Positions 8,705 through 15,663 of a DNA stretch of 39,251 nt are shown piece after piece; within the stretch, counting starts at the first letter, position 1, and each line of letters opens with the position of its first letter. The notes below the pieces were generated by a model. It worked only from the letters and a program-made list of their open reading frames with translations. It made no database searches and had not been told where the DNA came from. Location: contig JBBDNV010000022.1 of assembly GCA_040877415.1 (NCBI GenBank), positions 1 through 39,251 on the forward strand. Reading direction: 5' to 3'. Position numbers and translations under genes: made by a program. This DNA is from JBBDNV01 sp040877415 (GTDB lineage: Bacteria > Planctomycetota > Planctomycetia > Pirellulales > PALSA-1355).

Positions 8705-9724
8705 ATGAATACTGATTTGAGCAGCAACTACCTGGGATTGAAGCTTGCCAATCCGATCGTGATATCCGCGTGTCCGCTGACGGGCGAATTGGACGTGCTC
8801 CGCCAGTTGGAGGATTTTGGCGCGGCGGCGGCGGTATTGCCCTCGCTGTTCGAGGAACAGATCGACGGGAAACCGCCCAACGTACAGGCGCGAGCGGGGC
8901 CGGGCGTTGCTTCCTTGATGGAAAACGCGGCGCATTTCCACGAGCTCAAGGAATACAACCGCGGGCCCGACTCGTACCTGAAGCATCTGGCGAGCGCCAA
9001 GCGGGCCGTATCGATCCCGCTCATCGGCAGCCTGAACGTGACGGCGCTGGGGGAGTGGGTCCACTATGCGCGGCGCATCGAAGAGGCCGGCGCCGATGCG
9101 CTGGAGCTGAACGTCTACTTCCTGGTCGCCGACTTCGACACCACCAGCCGCGAGATCGAATCACGCTACATCGAGCTGGTGGCCGCGGTGCGCAATGAAA
9201 TCACCATTCCGTTGGCGGTCAAGATCGGGCCGTATTTTACGGCGCTTCCGAACGTGGCCCGGCGACTTGTCGAGGCCGGCGCCGACGGACTGGTCCTGTT
9301 CAACCGTTTCCTGCAGCCCGATATCGACGTGAACGTTCTGCGCGTGCTGCCGCGCCTTTCGCTCAGCACGCCCGAGGAAATGCGCGAAGCGCTGCGCTGG
9401 ATTGCGCTTTTGCACGGGCGCTTGAATGCCTCGCTGGCGGCGACGACGGGAGTGCACTTTGCCGACGACGCGATCCGCTTCGTGCTGGCCGGCGCCGACG
9501 TGGTGATGGTGGCCTCGACCTTATATCGCCACGGAGTCGAGGTGTTGCGCACGTTGGTCGACGGAGTGCGCGACTGGCTGGAAGCGAAAGACTATAGCTC
9601 GCTCGAGCAGGCGAAGGGGATCTTGAGCCACCGCCGATCTAGCGACCCGTCCGCCTTCGAGCGGGCCAACTACACCACGGCGATCTCCTCGTACGCCGCC
9701 GGCGACGGCGCTTGGAGGACGTGA
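8705..9724 (+). CDS. Dihydroorotate dehydrogenase-like flavoprotein
   Basis: The protein is a 339-residue TIM barrel of the DHOD/dihydropyrimidine dehydrogenase superfamily. It has the N-terminal YLGLKLANPIVISACPLTG, the FMN-phosphate loop GADVVMVASTLYRHG near the C-terminus, and VKIGPYF with the FMN-binding lysine. It belongs to the 'DHOD-like' branch marked by LPSLFEEQI. In true class 1 PyrD the catalytic base is a Cys in an 'N..CPN' loop. Here the equivalent region reads LELNVYFLVADFDTTS, with no Cys or Ser at that place, so orotate synthesis is doubtful. GAGGAA precedes ATG 8705 by a suitable distance. The branch is often found near 2-oxoacid:ferredoxin oxidoreductases, but no such gene is adjacent. 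Confidence 0.85.
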   Translation: MNTDLSSNYLGLKLANPIVISACPLTGELDVLRQLEDFGAAAAVLPSLFEEQIDGKPPNVQARAGPGVASLMENAAHFHELKEYNRGPDSYLKHLASAKRAVSIPLIGSLNVTALGEWVHYARRIEEAGADALELNVYFLVADFDTTSREIESRYIELVAAVRNEITIPLAVKIGPYFTALPNVARRLVEAGADGLVLFNRFLQPDIDVNVLRVLPRLSLSTPEEMREALRWIALLHGRLNASLAATTGVHFADDAIRFVLAGADVVMVASTLYRHGVEVLRTLVDGVRDWLEAKDYSSLEQAKGILSHRRSSDPSAFERANYTTAISSYAAGDGAWRT

Positions 9725-9793
9725 CCGATGCCGCCCGCGATGCGGCTGGGGGGATGAGTGTCGCGACCGCCCGGGGAGCATCCGTGCGGCCGT

Positions 9794-10531
9794 TTAACGC
9801 AGCGGAGCGGCGGGAGTGGTGACCACCCGCGTGCCGGCTGGGGGAGCGGCCAATACGGGCGTGCTCAAGGCGGTGACGCGCGCGGCCAGTTGCGGCTGGT
9901 TCGGATCGAGTCCGAGCGAGCGTTGATAGTTGGCCAAGGCCTGCGCCGTCTCGCCCTCGTCTTCGCGCATTTTGCCCAGCGCGGCCAGGGCCCGCGCGTT
10001 GGTCGGTTCGACGGTCACGGCATCGATCAACTGATGCTTCGCGGCGTCCTTGTTGCCCGATTCTTCATAGAGGCGCGCCAGCTCGATCTTCGCAGCGGCG
10101 GCGGAAGGATTCCGGGCCGTCCAGCCTTCCATCAACCGGAAGGCGTCGGTGGCGCGTCCCTGCTCGACGAGCAATACGGCCAGCCCGCGGTAGCAATCCA
10201 CCCGGTTCGGATCGCGGTCGAGGCAGCGGTTGTAAAAACTTTCGGCCTGCTGAAAGTCGGCCGGCTGGTTGTGCAGCTTTCCGAGTTGATGATAGGTGCG
10301 TGCCAGGTTGTAGTAGCCGTCGGGATTGTTGGGATCCGACTGGATGGCCTGCATGAAACTTTGCTGCGCGCCCTGGTAATAGGCCTGTTCGAACAGGCGC
10401 ACGCCCTCGGAGTTCTGGGTGTTGGAGACCATCCCACAGCCCCAGGCCGCGGCCACGACGCAAACGGCGCATAGGCGCGCCCAGGCGGCTGGCCGGCAAG
10501 CGCGACGATGTCGACGGAGAATGACAGGCAC
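9794..10531 (-). CDS. TPR-repeat probable lipoprotein
   Basis: This 245-residue protein begins with an arginine-rich segment and a hydrophobic stretch ending in VVAAAWGCGMV, so C32 may be a lipidated cysteine; the lipobox is imperfect because W occupies the -2 position. At least four tetratricopeptide repeats follow at about residues 45-220 (for example GVRLFEQAYYQGAQQSFMQA, DGYYNLARTYHQLGKL, ARALAALGKMREDEGE and TAQALANYQRSLGLDP). TPRs are protein-protein scaffolds and no partner can be named. The start is taken as GTG 10531, which gives a sensible signal sequence; no strong ribosome site is visible. It faces the DHOD-like gene tail to tail, 69 bases away. Confidence 0.8.
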   Translation of the reverse strand: MPVILRRHRRACRPAAWARLCAVCVVAAAWGCGMVSNTQNSEGVRLFEQAYYQGAQQSFMQAIQSDPNNPDGYYNLARTYHQLGKLHNQPADFQQAESFYNRCLDRDPNRVDCYRGLAVLLVEQGRATDAFRLMEGWTARNPSAAAAKIELARLYEESGNKDAAKHQLIDAVTVEPTNARALAALGKMREDEGETAQALANYQRSLGLDPNQPQLAARVTALSTPVLAAPPAGTRVVTTPAAPLR

Positions 10532-10731
10532 GGCTTCGAATCGAGCCCTCGAACGGGGAGAATCCGGCACACGCGATCGATGGGCCGGAGGATCGGACAC
10601 TCGGGCGGACGATACCCGCGGTGCCGCGGGCGCGCCAAGGCCAGTTTGCCACTGCCTGCGCCCAAAAATGCAAGCGGCACGGGGGGGAAGAATCATTCGT
10701 GCCGCGTGTCATTCGATTCGTTGCCGCGCTG

Positions 10732-11097
10732 CTAGCACTCGACCGCGCAGTACTTCGCGCTTGCGCTCGAGGCGGCGAGAGTTGCGGCGGACCGCGTCTT
10801 TTCGTATCCCAGCGCGACCAGCACTTCCAGCATTTCGCTGCACGTGGGAAACATGCGGCCGCTGGCCCGCTTATATTGATCGAGGGCATGCATGAACTCG
10901 ATCTCCGCGTCGGTGTAATCGCGTTCGCAGGTGGTCGGGTCGATCTGCCGGCGACGATTGACTTTTTCCCGCCGCTCGCCGGTGCGTCGCTCTTTGGCGA
11001 CCGCCATCGCCGCCATGCGGCGCTCCGCCGTGCGACGTTCGTTTCCTTTACGACTCTCGATCACGGCCGTCGATTTCGCCTTCTTAGATTTGGCCAA
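10732..11097 (-). CDS. Arginine-rich hypothetical protein
   Basis: I do not recognise a named family. The start is probably TTG 11097, because GGGAGGG sits 8 bases upstream; an in-frame ATG at 11169 lacks such a site. The 121 residues split into two parts. The first 55 or so are very basic and repetitive (ERRTAERRMAAMAVAKERRT then GERREKVNRRRQIDP). A compact acidic/helical second half, DYTDAEIEFMHALDQYKRAS then MFPTCSEMLEVLVALGYEK, looks folded and under selection. The layout suggests a nucleic-acid-binding tail on a small helical domain, but that is a guess. It lies alone between the TPR lipoprotein and the anti-sigma gene. Confidence 0.7.
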   Translation of the reverse strand: MAKSKKAKSTAVIESRKGNERRTAERRMAAMAVAKERRTGERREKVNRRRQIDPTTCERDYTDAEIEFMHALDQYKRASGRMFPTCSEMLEVLVALGYEKTRSAATLAASSASAKYCAVEC

Positions 11098-11458
11098 AGC
11101 GAAGCCCTCCCAGTTAGCGATTAGGTAGACTAGTGAATCTTTTCCGGACCGCCCCGGTAGAGCAAGCATCGGAACGCTGGCGTGGAAGAGTTTATCGAGG
11201 ACGAAAAATGGGCGAATTTGGCGGTTTGTCTGGATAAGCTGGAGATTGCCGCCGGCACCAGCGCGAAGGTGGGGACGGTTTGAAGCACGGCGCGGCGCTT
11301 TGTCGCGATTGCCCGCCCTGGCGCGCTTGTTCGGGTTATACGGATCGAAGCGGCCGGGGAACGCCGGCTTGCGAATTGGGCAGGACGGGCCGCCAGAGGC
11401 CAGCGCGCAAGTGGGCCCAACGTGCATCCCGTCGGGGGCGCTATTCGGAGAGGCCCTT
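11098..11458. other. Intergenic region, no gene seen
   Basis: Open frames cross this 361-base stretch on both strands, but their translations are proline/arginine-rich with no family resemblance and no ribosome sites. It probably contains the promoter of the arginine-rich gene. No clear hairpin or terminator was found. Confidence 0.4.
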
Positions 11459-12160
11459 TTAGGAGCGGCTCGCGGATTCCGACATCGGCAGAGCCCGCAG
11501 CAGCAAATCGAGCGTTTCGCTGACCGATTCGGTCACCGGCTTGAGGCCCTCGCTCACCCGTTGGGGCCAGGAAGGCGCGCCGCTGACCACGTTGGGTGAG
11601 ATCATGCCTGGACTGCTTCCGATGCTGGGCATGTAGAGCACGACCGAGGCCAGACCCTGCCCGGTACCCTTGGCCAACTCGGCGTAGGGATCGGTCGTTT
11701 CGTCGTCGTCACTGATCGAGACCAACACGGGTCCGACCACGGGCAAGGCGTCGATTTCGTTCCAGCCGGCCCGCGAGCCATTGCCCCGTTGCGTCGAACG
11801 AAGGGCGACCGGCCCGGAGGCCCGCCGGGGCCCTTCATCCGAGCGATCCCGAACCGAATGCAAAACGGGGAGCACGAACAGCGCCGCGGCAGCCATGGCC
11901 ACGAGGGCCGTGGCCAGCGAAACGCGCCGCGAGGTCGAGGGCCGCGAGCGCAGCTCATCGAGCACGCGAACGGACAAATCGGCGGGCGGCTCGGGGGTCG
12001 CCAGCGCGTAAAACGCGTCCAGCAGCACGCCGTACGCGGCGGCCAACTCGCGGCACTCCGCGCAGTAGTCGCAATGCACCCGCAGGTCGGCGTCCCATTC
12101 GGGGCGCCGGCGCTGGTCGAGAGCCTGGTTGAGACGATCTTCAAACTCTTCGCACTTCAT
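11459..12160 (-). CDS. Zinc-finger anti-sigma factor
   Basis: This 233-residue membrane protein probably holds the neighbouring ECF sigma factor inactive. The N-terminal domain carries the zf-HC2 signature H-x3-C-x2-C as H29, C33 and C36 (VHCDYCAEC), after C3 in MKCEEFEDRL, as in ZAS-type anti-sigma factors. A single membrane segment follows at about 80-101 (SLATALVAMAAAALFVLPVL). The remainder, about 130 residues, would be the exported sensor part and matches nothing I know. ATG 12160 lies inside the last 20 bases of the sigma gene, so the pair is translationally coupled, the usual arrangement for ECF/anti-sigma operons. Confidence 0.88.
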   Translation of the reverse strand: MKCEEFEDRLNQALDQRRRPEWDADLRVHCDYCAECRELAAAYGVLLDAFYALATPEPPADLSVRVLDELRSRPSTSRRVSLATALVAMAAAALFVLPVLHSVRDRSDEGPRRASGPVALRSTQRGNGSRAGWNEIDALPVVGPVLVSISDDDETTDPYAELAKGTGQGLASVVLYMPSIGSSPGMISPNVVSGAPSWPQRVSEGLKPVTESVSETLDLLLRALPMSESASRS

Positions 12161-12707
12161 GCCGCAACTCCTCGACGACGCCACGTTTTACAAGCCGCGC
12201 GATCAGCTCCCGTCGGGCTCGGTGAACCCAGGTCTTCACGGTGCCCAGGGGGCAATCCAACGTGGCGCTGATCTCCGCGTAGCTCAATTCATGCTGATGG
12301 AACAGCAGGAAGGCCTGCCGATATTCGGCCCGCAACGTGCCCAGTGCCAACTCCACCTCTTCGGCCAGGTTGTTCGCTTCGGTGATCGCAAGCGTGTTGT
12401 CGCCGAGGTGCTCGACCAGCGGGCTGGCCGCCGGCTGCCGCATTCGCGTCGAGAGCAACGTGCGGCAGCGGTTGCCGGCGATCGCCAACAGCCAGGGAAG
12501 AAAGTCCCGCTGGCGATCCCACTTCCGCAGGCTCTTCAGCGCTCGAACGAAGCTCTCTTGCGTCACATCTTCGGCATCCTGGCGGTGCCGAAGCATGCGA
12601 TAACAAAGACCGAACACCTGTCCGCGGTATTGCTCGACCAGCTCGACCATGGCCGACTGATCGCCGCGCAAGGATCGGTCCACCAACTCACGCACGTCGT
12701 CGGACAA
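12141..12707 (-). CDS. ECF-type RNA polymerase sigma factor
   Basis: The protein directs RNA polymerase to a stress or envelope regulon. Region 2 is clear (VELVEQYRGQVFGLCYRMLR, then QDAEDVTQESFVRALKSLRK). Region 4 is a helix-turn-helix with LSYAEISATLDCPLGTVKTW followed by VHRARRELIARL. There is no region 3, as expected of ECF factors. I prefer the TTG start at 12707, since GGAGG lies 5 bases before it, giving 188 residues; ATG 12767 would add 20 residues without a visible ribosome site. The gene is first in a two-gene operon with its cognate anti-sigma factor and is probably autoregulated, though no promoter motif was identified. Confidence 0.93.
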   Translation of the reverse strand: MSDDVRELVDRSLRGDQSAMVELVEQYRGQVFGLCYRMLRHRQDAEDVTQESFVRALKSLRKWDRQRDFLPWLLAIAGNRCRTLLSTRMRQPAASPLVEHLGDNTLAITEANNLAEEVELALGTLRAEYRQAFLLFHQHELSYAEISATLDCPLGTVKTWVHRARRELIARLVKRGVVEELRHEVRRV

Positions 12708-12920
12708 GCTGGCCTCCGGCGAAATCGCTAGTCGGCTACAGGAGAGTACCGCGCCGCAGCGGCCCAAGTTTCAAGCTCCGGCGCACGGGCGTCGTCCGGG
12801 GAGTCATTCTACGTGAATCTTGGCGGTCGTGCCACAAAAACGGGGGATTTGCCGCCTTGCAGGCCGCATTTCGCGGTCTGCGGGCGACCCCCGGAGGCGA
12901 GGCGAGTCCGAGGCGGGACT

Positions 12921-13166
12921 TTAGCGCTGGATCGATTCGCAGATATCGCGCAGCTCGACGATCGAGACGTCTTCGAGCCGCTGGCCGCGCTGGTCCAGGT
13001 GCTCGTTGATCTTCGTGGCCGTTTCCTGCATGACCGCGTGGGTATCTTCCGAGCCTCCGCACAGCACAAAGTTGTCGCCGCGAGTTAACCGCGTGTGCCC
13101 ATCCTCGGCGTCAAACGCCATTCCCACCAGCGTTGCCTGTTTGGTCTTTCGCTTTACCGCCCGCAT
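12921..13166 (-). CDS. Small hypothetical protein
   Basis: This is an 81-residue protein of no family I recognise. It starts with a basic segment (MRAVKRKTKQATLVGMAFD), then GHTRLTRGDNFVLCGGSEDT, and ends in a helical half (HAVMQETATKINEHLDQRGQ). GCGAGG precedes ATG 13166 by about 6 bases, a good ribosome site, and codon use resembles that of its neighbours, so I believe it is real. No membrane segment or signal peptide is present. It is separated from the sigma gene by about 210 bases and may be monocistronic. Confidence 0.65.
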   Translation of the reverse strand: MRAVKRKTKQATLVGMAFDAEDGHTRLTRGDNFVLCGGSEDTHAVMQETATKINEHLDQRGQRLEDVSIVELRDICESIQR

Positions 13167-13289
13167 CAACAACCTCGCTTGCTATGACTCAAACGGCCGG
13201 GAAACGCGACAAATTCCCGGCCTTTAGAAGTATAGGTCGGCCCGAATTCGGCGGTCAAGGCCGGAAGATTGAGCCAGGGGCGCCGTAGG

Positions 13290-13493
13290 TTAGCTGCCGC
13301 CGACTGCCTCGCGCACCAATTGGCGAGCCAACTTGAAGGCCGTACGCAAAGTATGCGTGCGGACTTCCATTTGATCGGCCGAAAAGTTGATCGGAGCATC
13401 GCTCACCGGCAGCCCGGCGATCGAAATCGTAAGCGGCATCAGGTCCAGGAATTCACGGTAACGTCGGCGCAAAGCTTCTTCGTCCGCGGCCAT
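13290..13493 (-). CDS. Small hypothetical protein
   Basis: The 67-residue protein has a strong ribosome site (GGGGGAG, 7 bases before ATG 13493). It is soluble and mostly helical, with a central sheet-like piece: EEALRRRYREFLDLMPLTIS, then GLPVSDAPINFSADQMEVRT, then TLRTAFKLARQLVREAVG. I recognise no domain. The clean start and amphipathic ends argue for a genuine gene. It lies 123 bases upstream of the 81-residue protein in the same orientation, so the two could share a transcript. Confidence 0.65.
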   Translation of the reverse strand: MAADEEALRRRYREFLDLMPLTISIAGLPVSDAPINFSADQMEVRTHTLRTAFKLARQLVREAVGGS

Positions 13494-13711
13494 AGTTCAA
13501 CTCCCCCAGTCGCACAAGAACAGGGTGGGATTTCTCGAGCGGACGCACCTCGCGCGCCGGCCCACAATACACAGATATCCGCTCGAATCGAGCGCCGCAA
13601 GGGACCATCGTAGCGCGCCCTTGCGCCCTTGAGACATCAGAGTCATCGGGCGCAAGCGGGGATTCGGCGCTCGATACGCAAGGCGCGGGGAAGGCGGGCG
13701 GGAGGCGGGCG

Positions 13712-14356
13712 TCAACGCCGTTTGCGCATGCGGCTCAGCACGGCCGCGGCGGCGCCCTGGCTGTCCTTCGTCGTATTAGGGATCGGGGGCAGCTTCCCCG
13801 GCGTTTTCTTGCCCTTGCGCCCCCTGGTCGCCTCTTCCTCGGTGGAACTTTCCGGCGTCACCGTTTGCATGGCGCTGAGGTTGATCGAATCGGTGTCGGT
13901 GAAGCTCGCGTCTTGCGTTTCCATGGCTGCCGACGCCGTGGTGTCAGTCGCGGCGTCCGCGGCGAGCCACTGGGTCACGTCGAGCGGATCTTTGGCGGCG
14001 TTACTTGCGGTGCGGGCTACGGCTTCTTTGACGTCGCCGACCGGCGGCTGCTTCTTCGCGCCCACGCGGTGCGCGACGTGGACCTCGAATTGCAAATGCC
14101 CGATGGTCAGGCGATCGCCGGCCTTCAACTCGCGCTCGCCGACGACGCGCTCGTCATTGACGTACGTGCCGTTCTTGCTTCCAAAATCGCGGACGGCGAG
14201 ATAGCCTTCCTCGATCAGGATCGCGCAATGATGGCGGCTGATCAGCTCGCTGCCAGGGCGCAGTTGGCAGTCTTCCGCCCGGCCAATCAGGAATTTCTTG
14301 CCCTTGATCGGGATTTCCTGGCCGGCATTCTTTCCTTCGATCACTCTTAACTTCAT
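13712..14356 (-). CDS. FHA-domain protein
   Basis: An N-terminal forkhead-associated domain spans about residues 3-95. It shows the diagnostic phosphothreonine-binding residues: GR at 25-26, S40-R41-H42-H43, and the DFGSKNGTYVN strand at 57-67. FHA domains bind phosphothreonine peptides made by Ser/Thr kinases, which are numerous in planctomycetes. The rest (about 96-214) is acidic, Thr/Ser-rich and ends in a basic tail (SRMRKRR); it looks disordered and could be a kinase substrate. No kinase is adjacent. ATG 14356 begins the conserved MKLRVIEG strand; ATG 14362, two codons earlier, is equally possible. Confidence 0.9.
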   Translation of the reverse strand: MKLRVIEGKNAGQEIPIKGKKFLIGRAEDCQLRPGSELISRHHCAILIEEGYLAVRDFGSKNGTYVNDERVVGERELKAGDRLTIGHLQFEVHVAHRVGAKKQPPVGDVKEAVARTASNAAKDPLDVTQWLAADAATDTTASAAMETQDASFTDTDSINLSAMQTVTPESSTEEEATRGRKGKKTPGKLPPIPNTTKDSQGAAAAVLSRMRKRR

Positions 14357-14771
14357 GTCCATCGTTCGGCACAGCTCCGCCAATTCAAACGCGAAAATCA
14401 ATGGGAACAAGTGCGGATCGACGAGCCGATCAATGTGGTCCTTATAGCGCGCGGGCTAGAACGGGGACTTGAAGCACGTTGTCGCCGGTCCTTCTCTGTG
14501 TCGCAGAACGCGATCTCGACCGGTGTCGCCTGAACCGGCATTATGTCAGTAAATCGGGTGTCTGGCAAACGAATTCCAACAATTCCACCTTGTCCGGCCG
14601 TTGCGCGATGCCGCAATGAAAGCGTCTGCCGGCGCGGCACCCCGGGCGTCTTGGCTGCGATCGAAATTCCCACGGGCGCCCCATGGAATTCGGGCCATTT
14701 CCCAGCCCGTTTGCCGTTTTGCGGCCGTGAAAAGCCCTTACAAGTTACCCGTCCGGAGTCTTCCACTGCAC
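14357..14771. other. Intergenic region, no gene seen
   Basis: This 415-base stretch lies between the lipoyl/octanoyl transferase gene and the FHA gene on the minus strand. A 122-codon minus-strand frame crosses it, but the translation is Arg/Pro/Ser-rich with no domain or ribosome site. A minus-strand TATAAG near 14450 could be a -10 box for the FHA gene; no matching -35 is evident. Confidence 0.4.
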
Positions 14772-15524
14772 TTAGCGCCGTTCATTCCAGCCCGCCGTGC
14801 CGTACTTTTCCAGGGCCAGAGTGCGCACCTTGTCGAGCTCCACTTCGGTAAGCCGCCCGGGGGCCGGAGCGAGCCGCAATTGCTCGCCAATCTCGATTCC
14901 CCACGACTCAATCAGCCGCGCAAGATCGGGGCTCTTGTCGCACAAATCGAGAATGCCCGGCAGCTCGGGTGCCCGCGGGGTGGCGGCCAACAACAGCGAA
15001 CCGTGCTGCAAGATGGCGCCGCGGCGGCGCCGCTGTGCGCTTCCGCACACTTTGGCGCTGCCCAACAGCACATCGCCGCGCGCTGGGCGCTGGAAACAAA
15101 GAAACGGCTGTTCGCCCGCGGTTGTGTCTTCCGGCGTGGGGCGCAGCGTCGTCGCGATTTTCAAGCGTGCCAGGACGTGTCGAAGTGCTTCGTGGACCGC
15201 CAGGTACAGCCGCGTGGCGTCGGCAGCCAAGGGATGGGCCACCGGCACGGCCAGACAATAGGTCAGTTCCCGATCGTGCAGAATCGCGCTGCCTCCCGTT
15301 TGGCGCCGGACCACGGGGCAGCCGCGGCTCGGGAAATGCCCGTGCGAATCGCCAAATCGCTGGAAATAGCCGAGCGACAGCGTCGGCTCGCTCCAGCCGT
15401 AAAACCGCAGCGACGCCGACCCGCGCTCGGCCGCCGATTCGAGCAGCGTTTCGTCCACGGCCATTTGCCAGGTGCCCGCGGCCGCGGAGTCGACGATCAA
15501 CCGGCAGGGAAATAATGAATGCAT
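14772..15524 (-). CDS. Lipoate-protein ligase family, LipM-like octanoyltransferase
   Basis: The enzyme attaches an octanoyl or lipoyl group to a lipoyl-domain lysine, most likely on GcvH. The fold is the BPL/LplA cofactor-transferase type, 250 residues. RRQTGG at 73-78 binds the acyl chain, and K158 with GSAQRR at 161-166 and LQHGS is the family's lysine motif. C143 sits in the CF dipeptide (PFLCFQRP) where the LipM octanoyltransferase of Bacillus has its catalytic cysteine. That points to a thioester-forming octanoyltransferase rather than an ATP-dependent ligase. It is the last gene of the glycine-cleavage cluster. ATG 15524 starts the conserved part; the open frame upstream is repeat DNA. 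Confidence 0.85.
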   Translation of the reverse strand: MHSLFPCRLIVDSAAAGTWQMAVDETLLESAAERGSASLRFYGWSEPTLSLGYFQRFGDSHGHFPSRGCPVVRRQTGGSAILHDRELTYCLAVPVAHPLAADATRLYLAVHEALRHVLARLKIATTLRPTPEDTTAGEQPFLCFQRPARGDVLLGSAKVCGSAQRRRRGAILQHGSLLLAATPRAPELPGILDLCDKSPDLARLIESWGIEIGEQLRLAPAPGRLTEVELDKVRTLALEKYGTAGWNERR

Positions 15525-15580
15525 CCGGGTGTGTTTCTTTTCGGGGTGCCAAACGCATGTTGTCCGTGCGTGTTTCCAAC

Positions 15581-15635
15581 GTGCCACTGGCATCTCGCCA
15601 GCGCGACGCAAGCACGGGCAAGATGCCCGTGGCAC
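15581..15635 (+). repeat. Inverted-repeat intergenic element
   Basis: The left arm GTGCCACTGGCATCTCGCC (15581-15599) pairs with the right arm at 15616-15635, whose reverse complement is GTGCCACGGGCATCTTGCCC. The 16-base loop is GC-rich. It sits between gcvPB and the LipM-like gene. There is no T-run on either side, so it is not a simple terminator; the form is that of a REP-like dispersed palindrome. Confidence 0.65.
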
Positions 15636-15663
15636 CAAGTGGCACGCGAGGGGCGTTTTGAGC

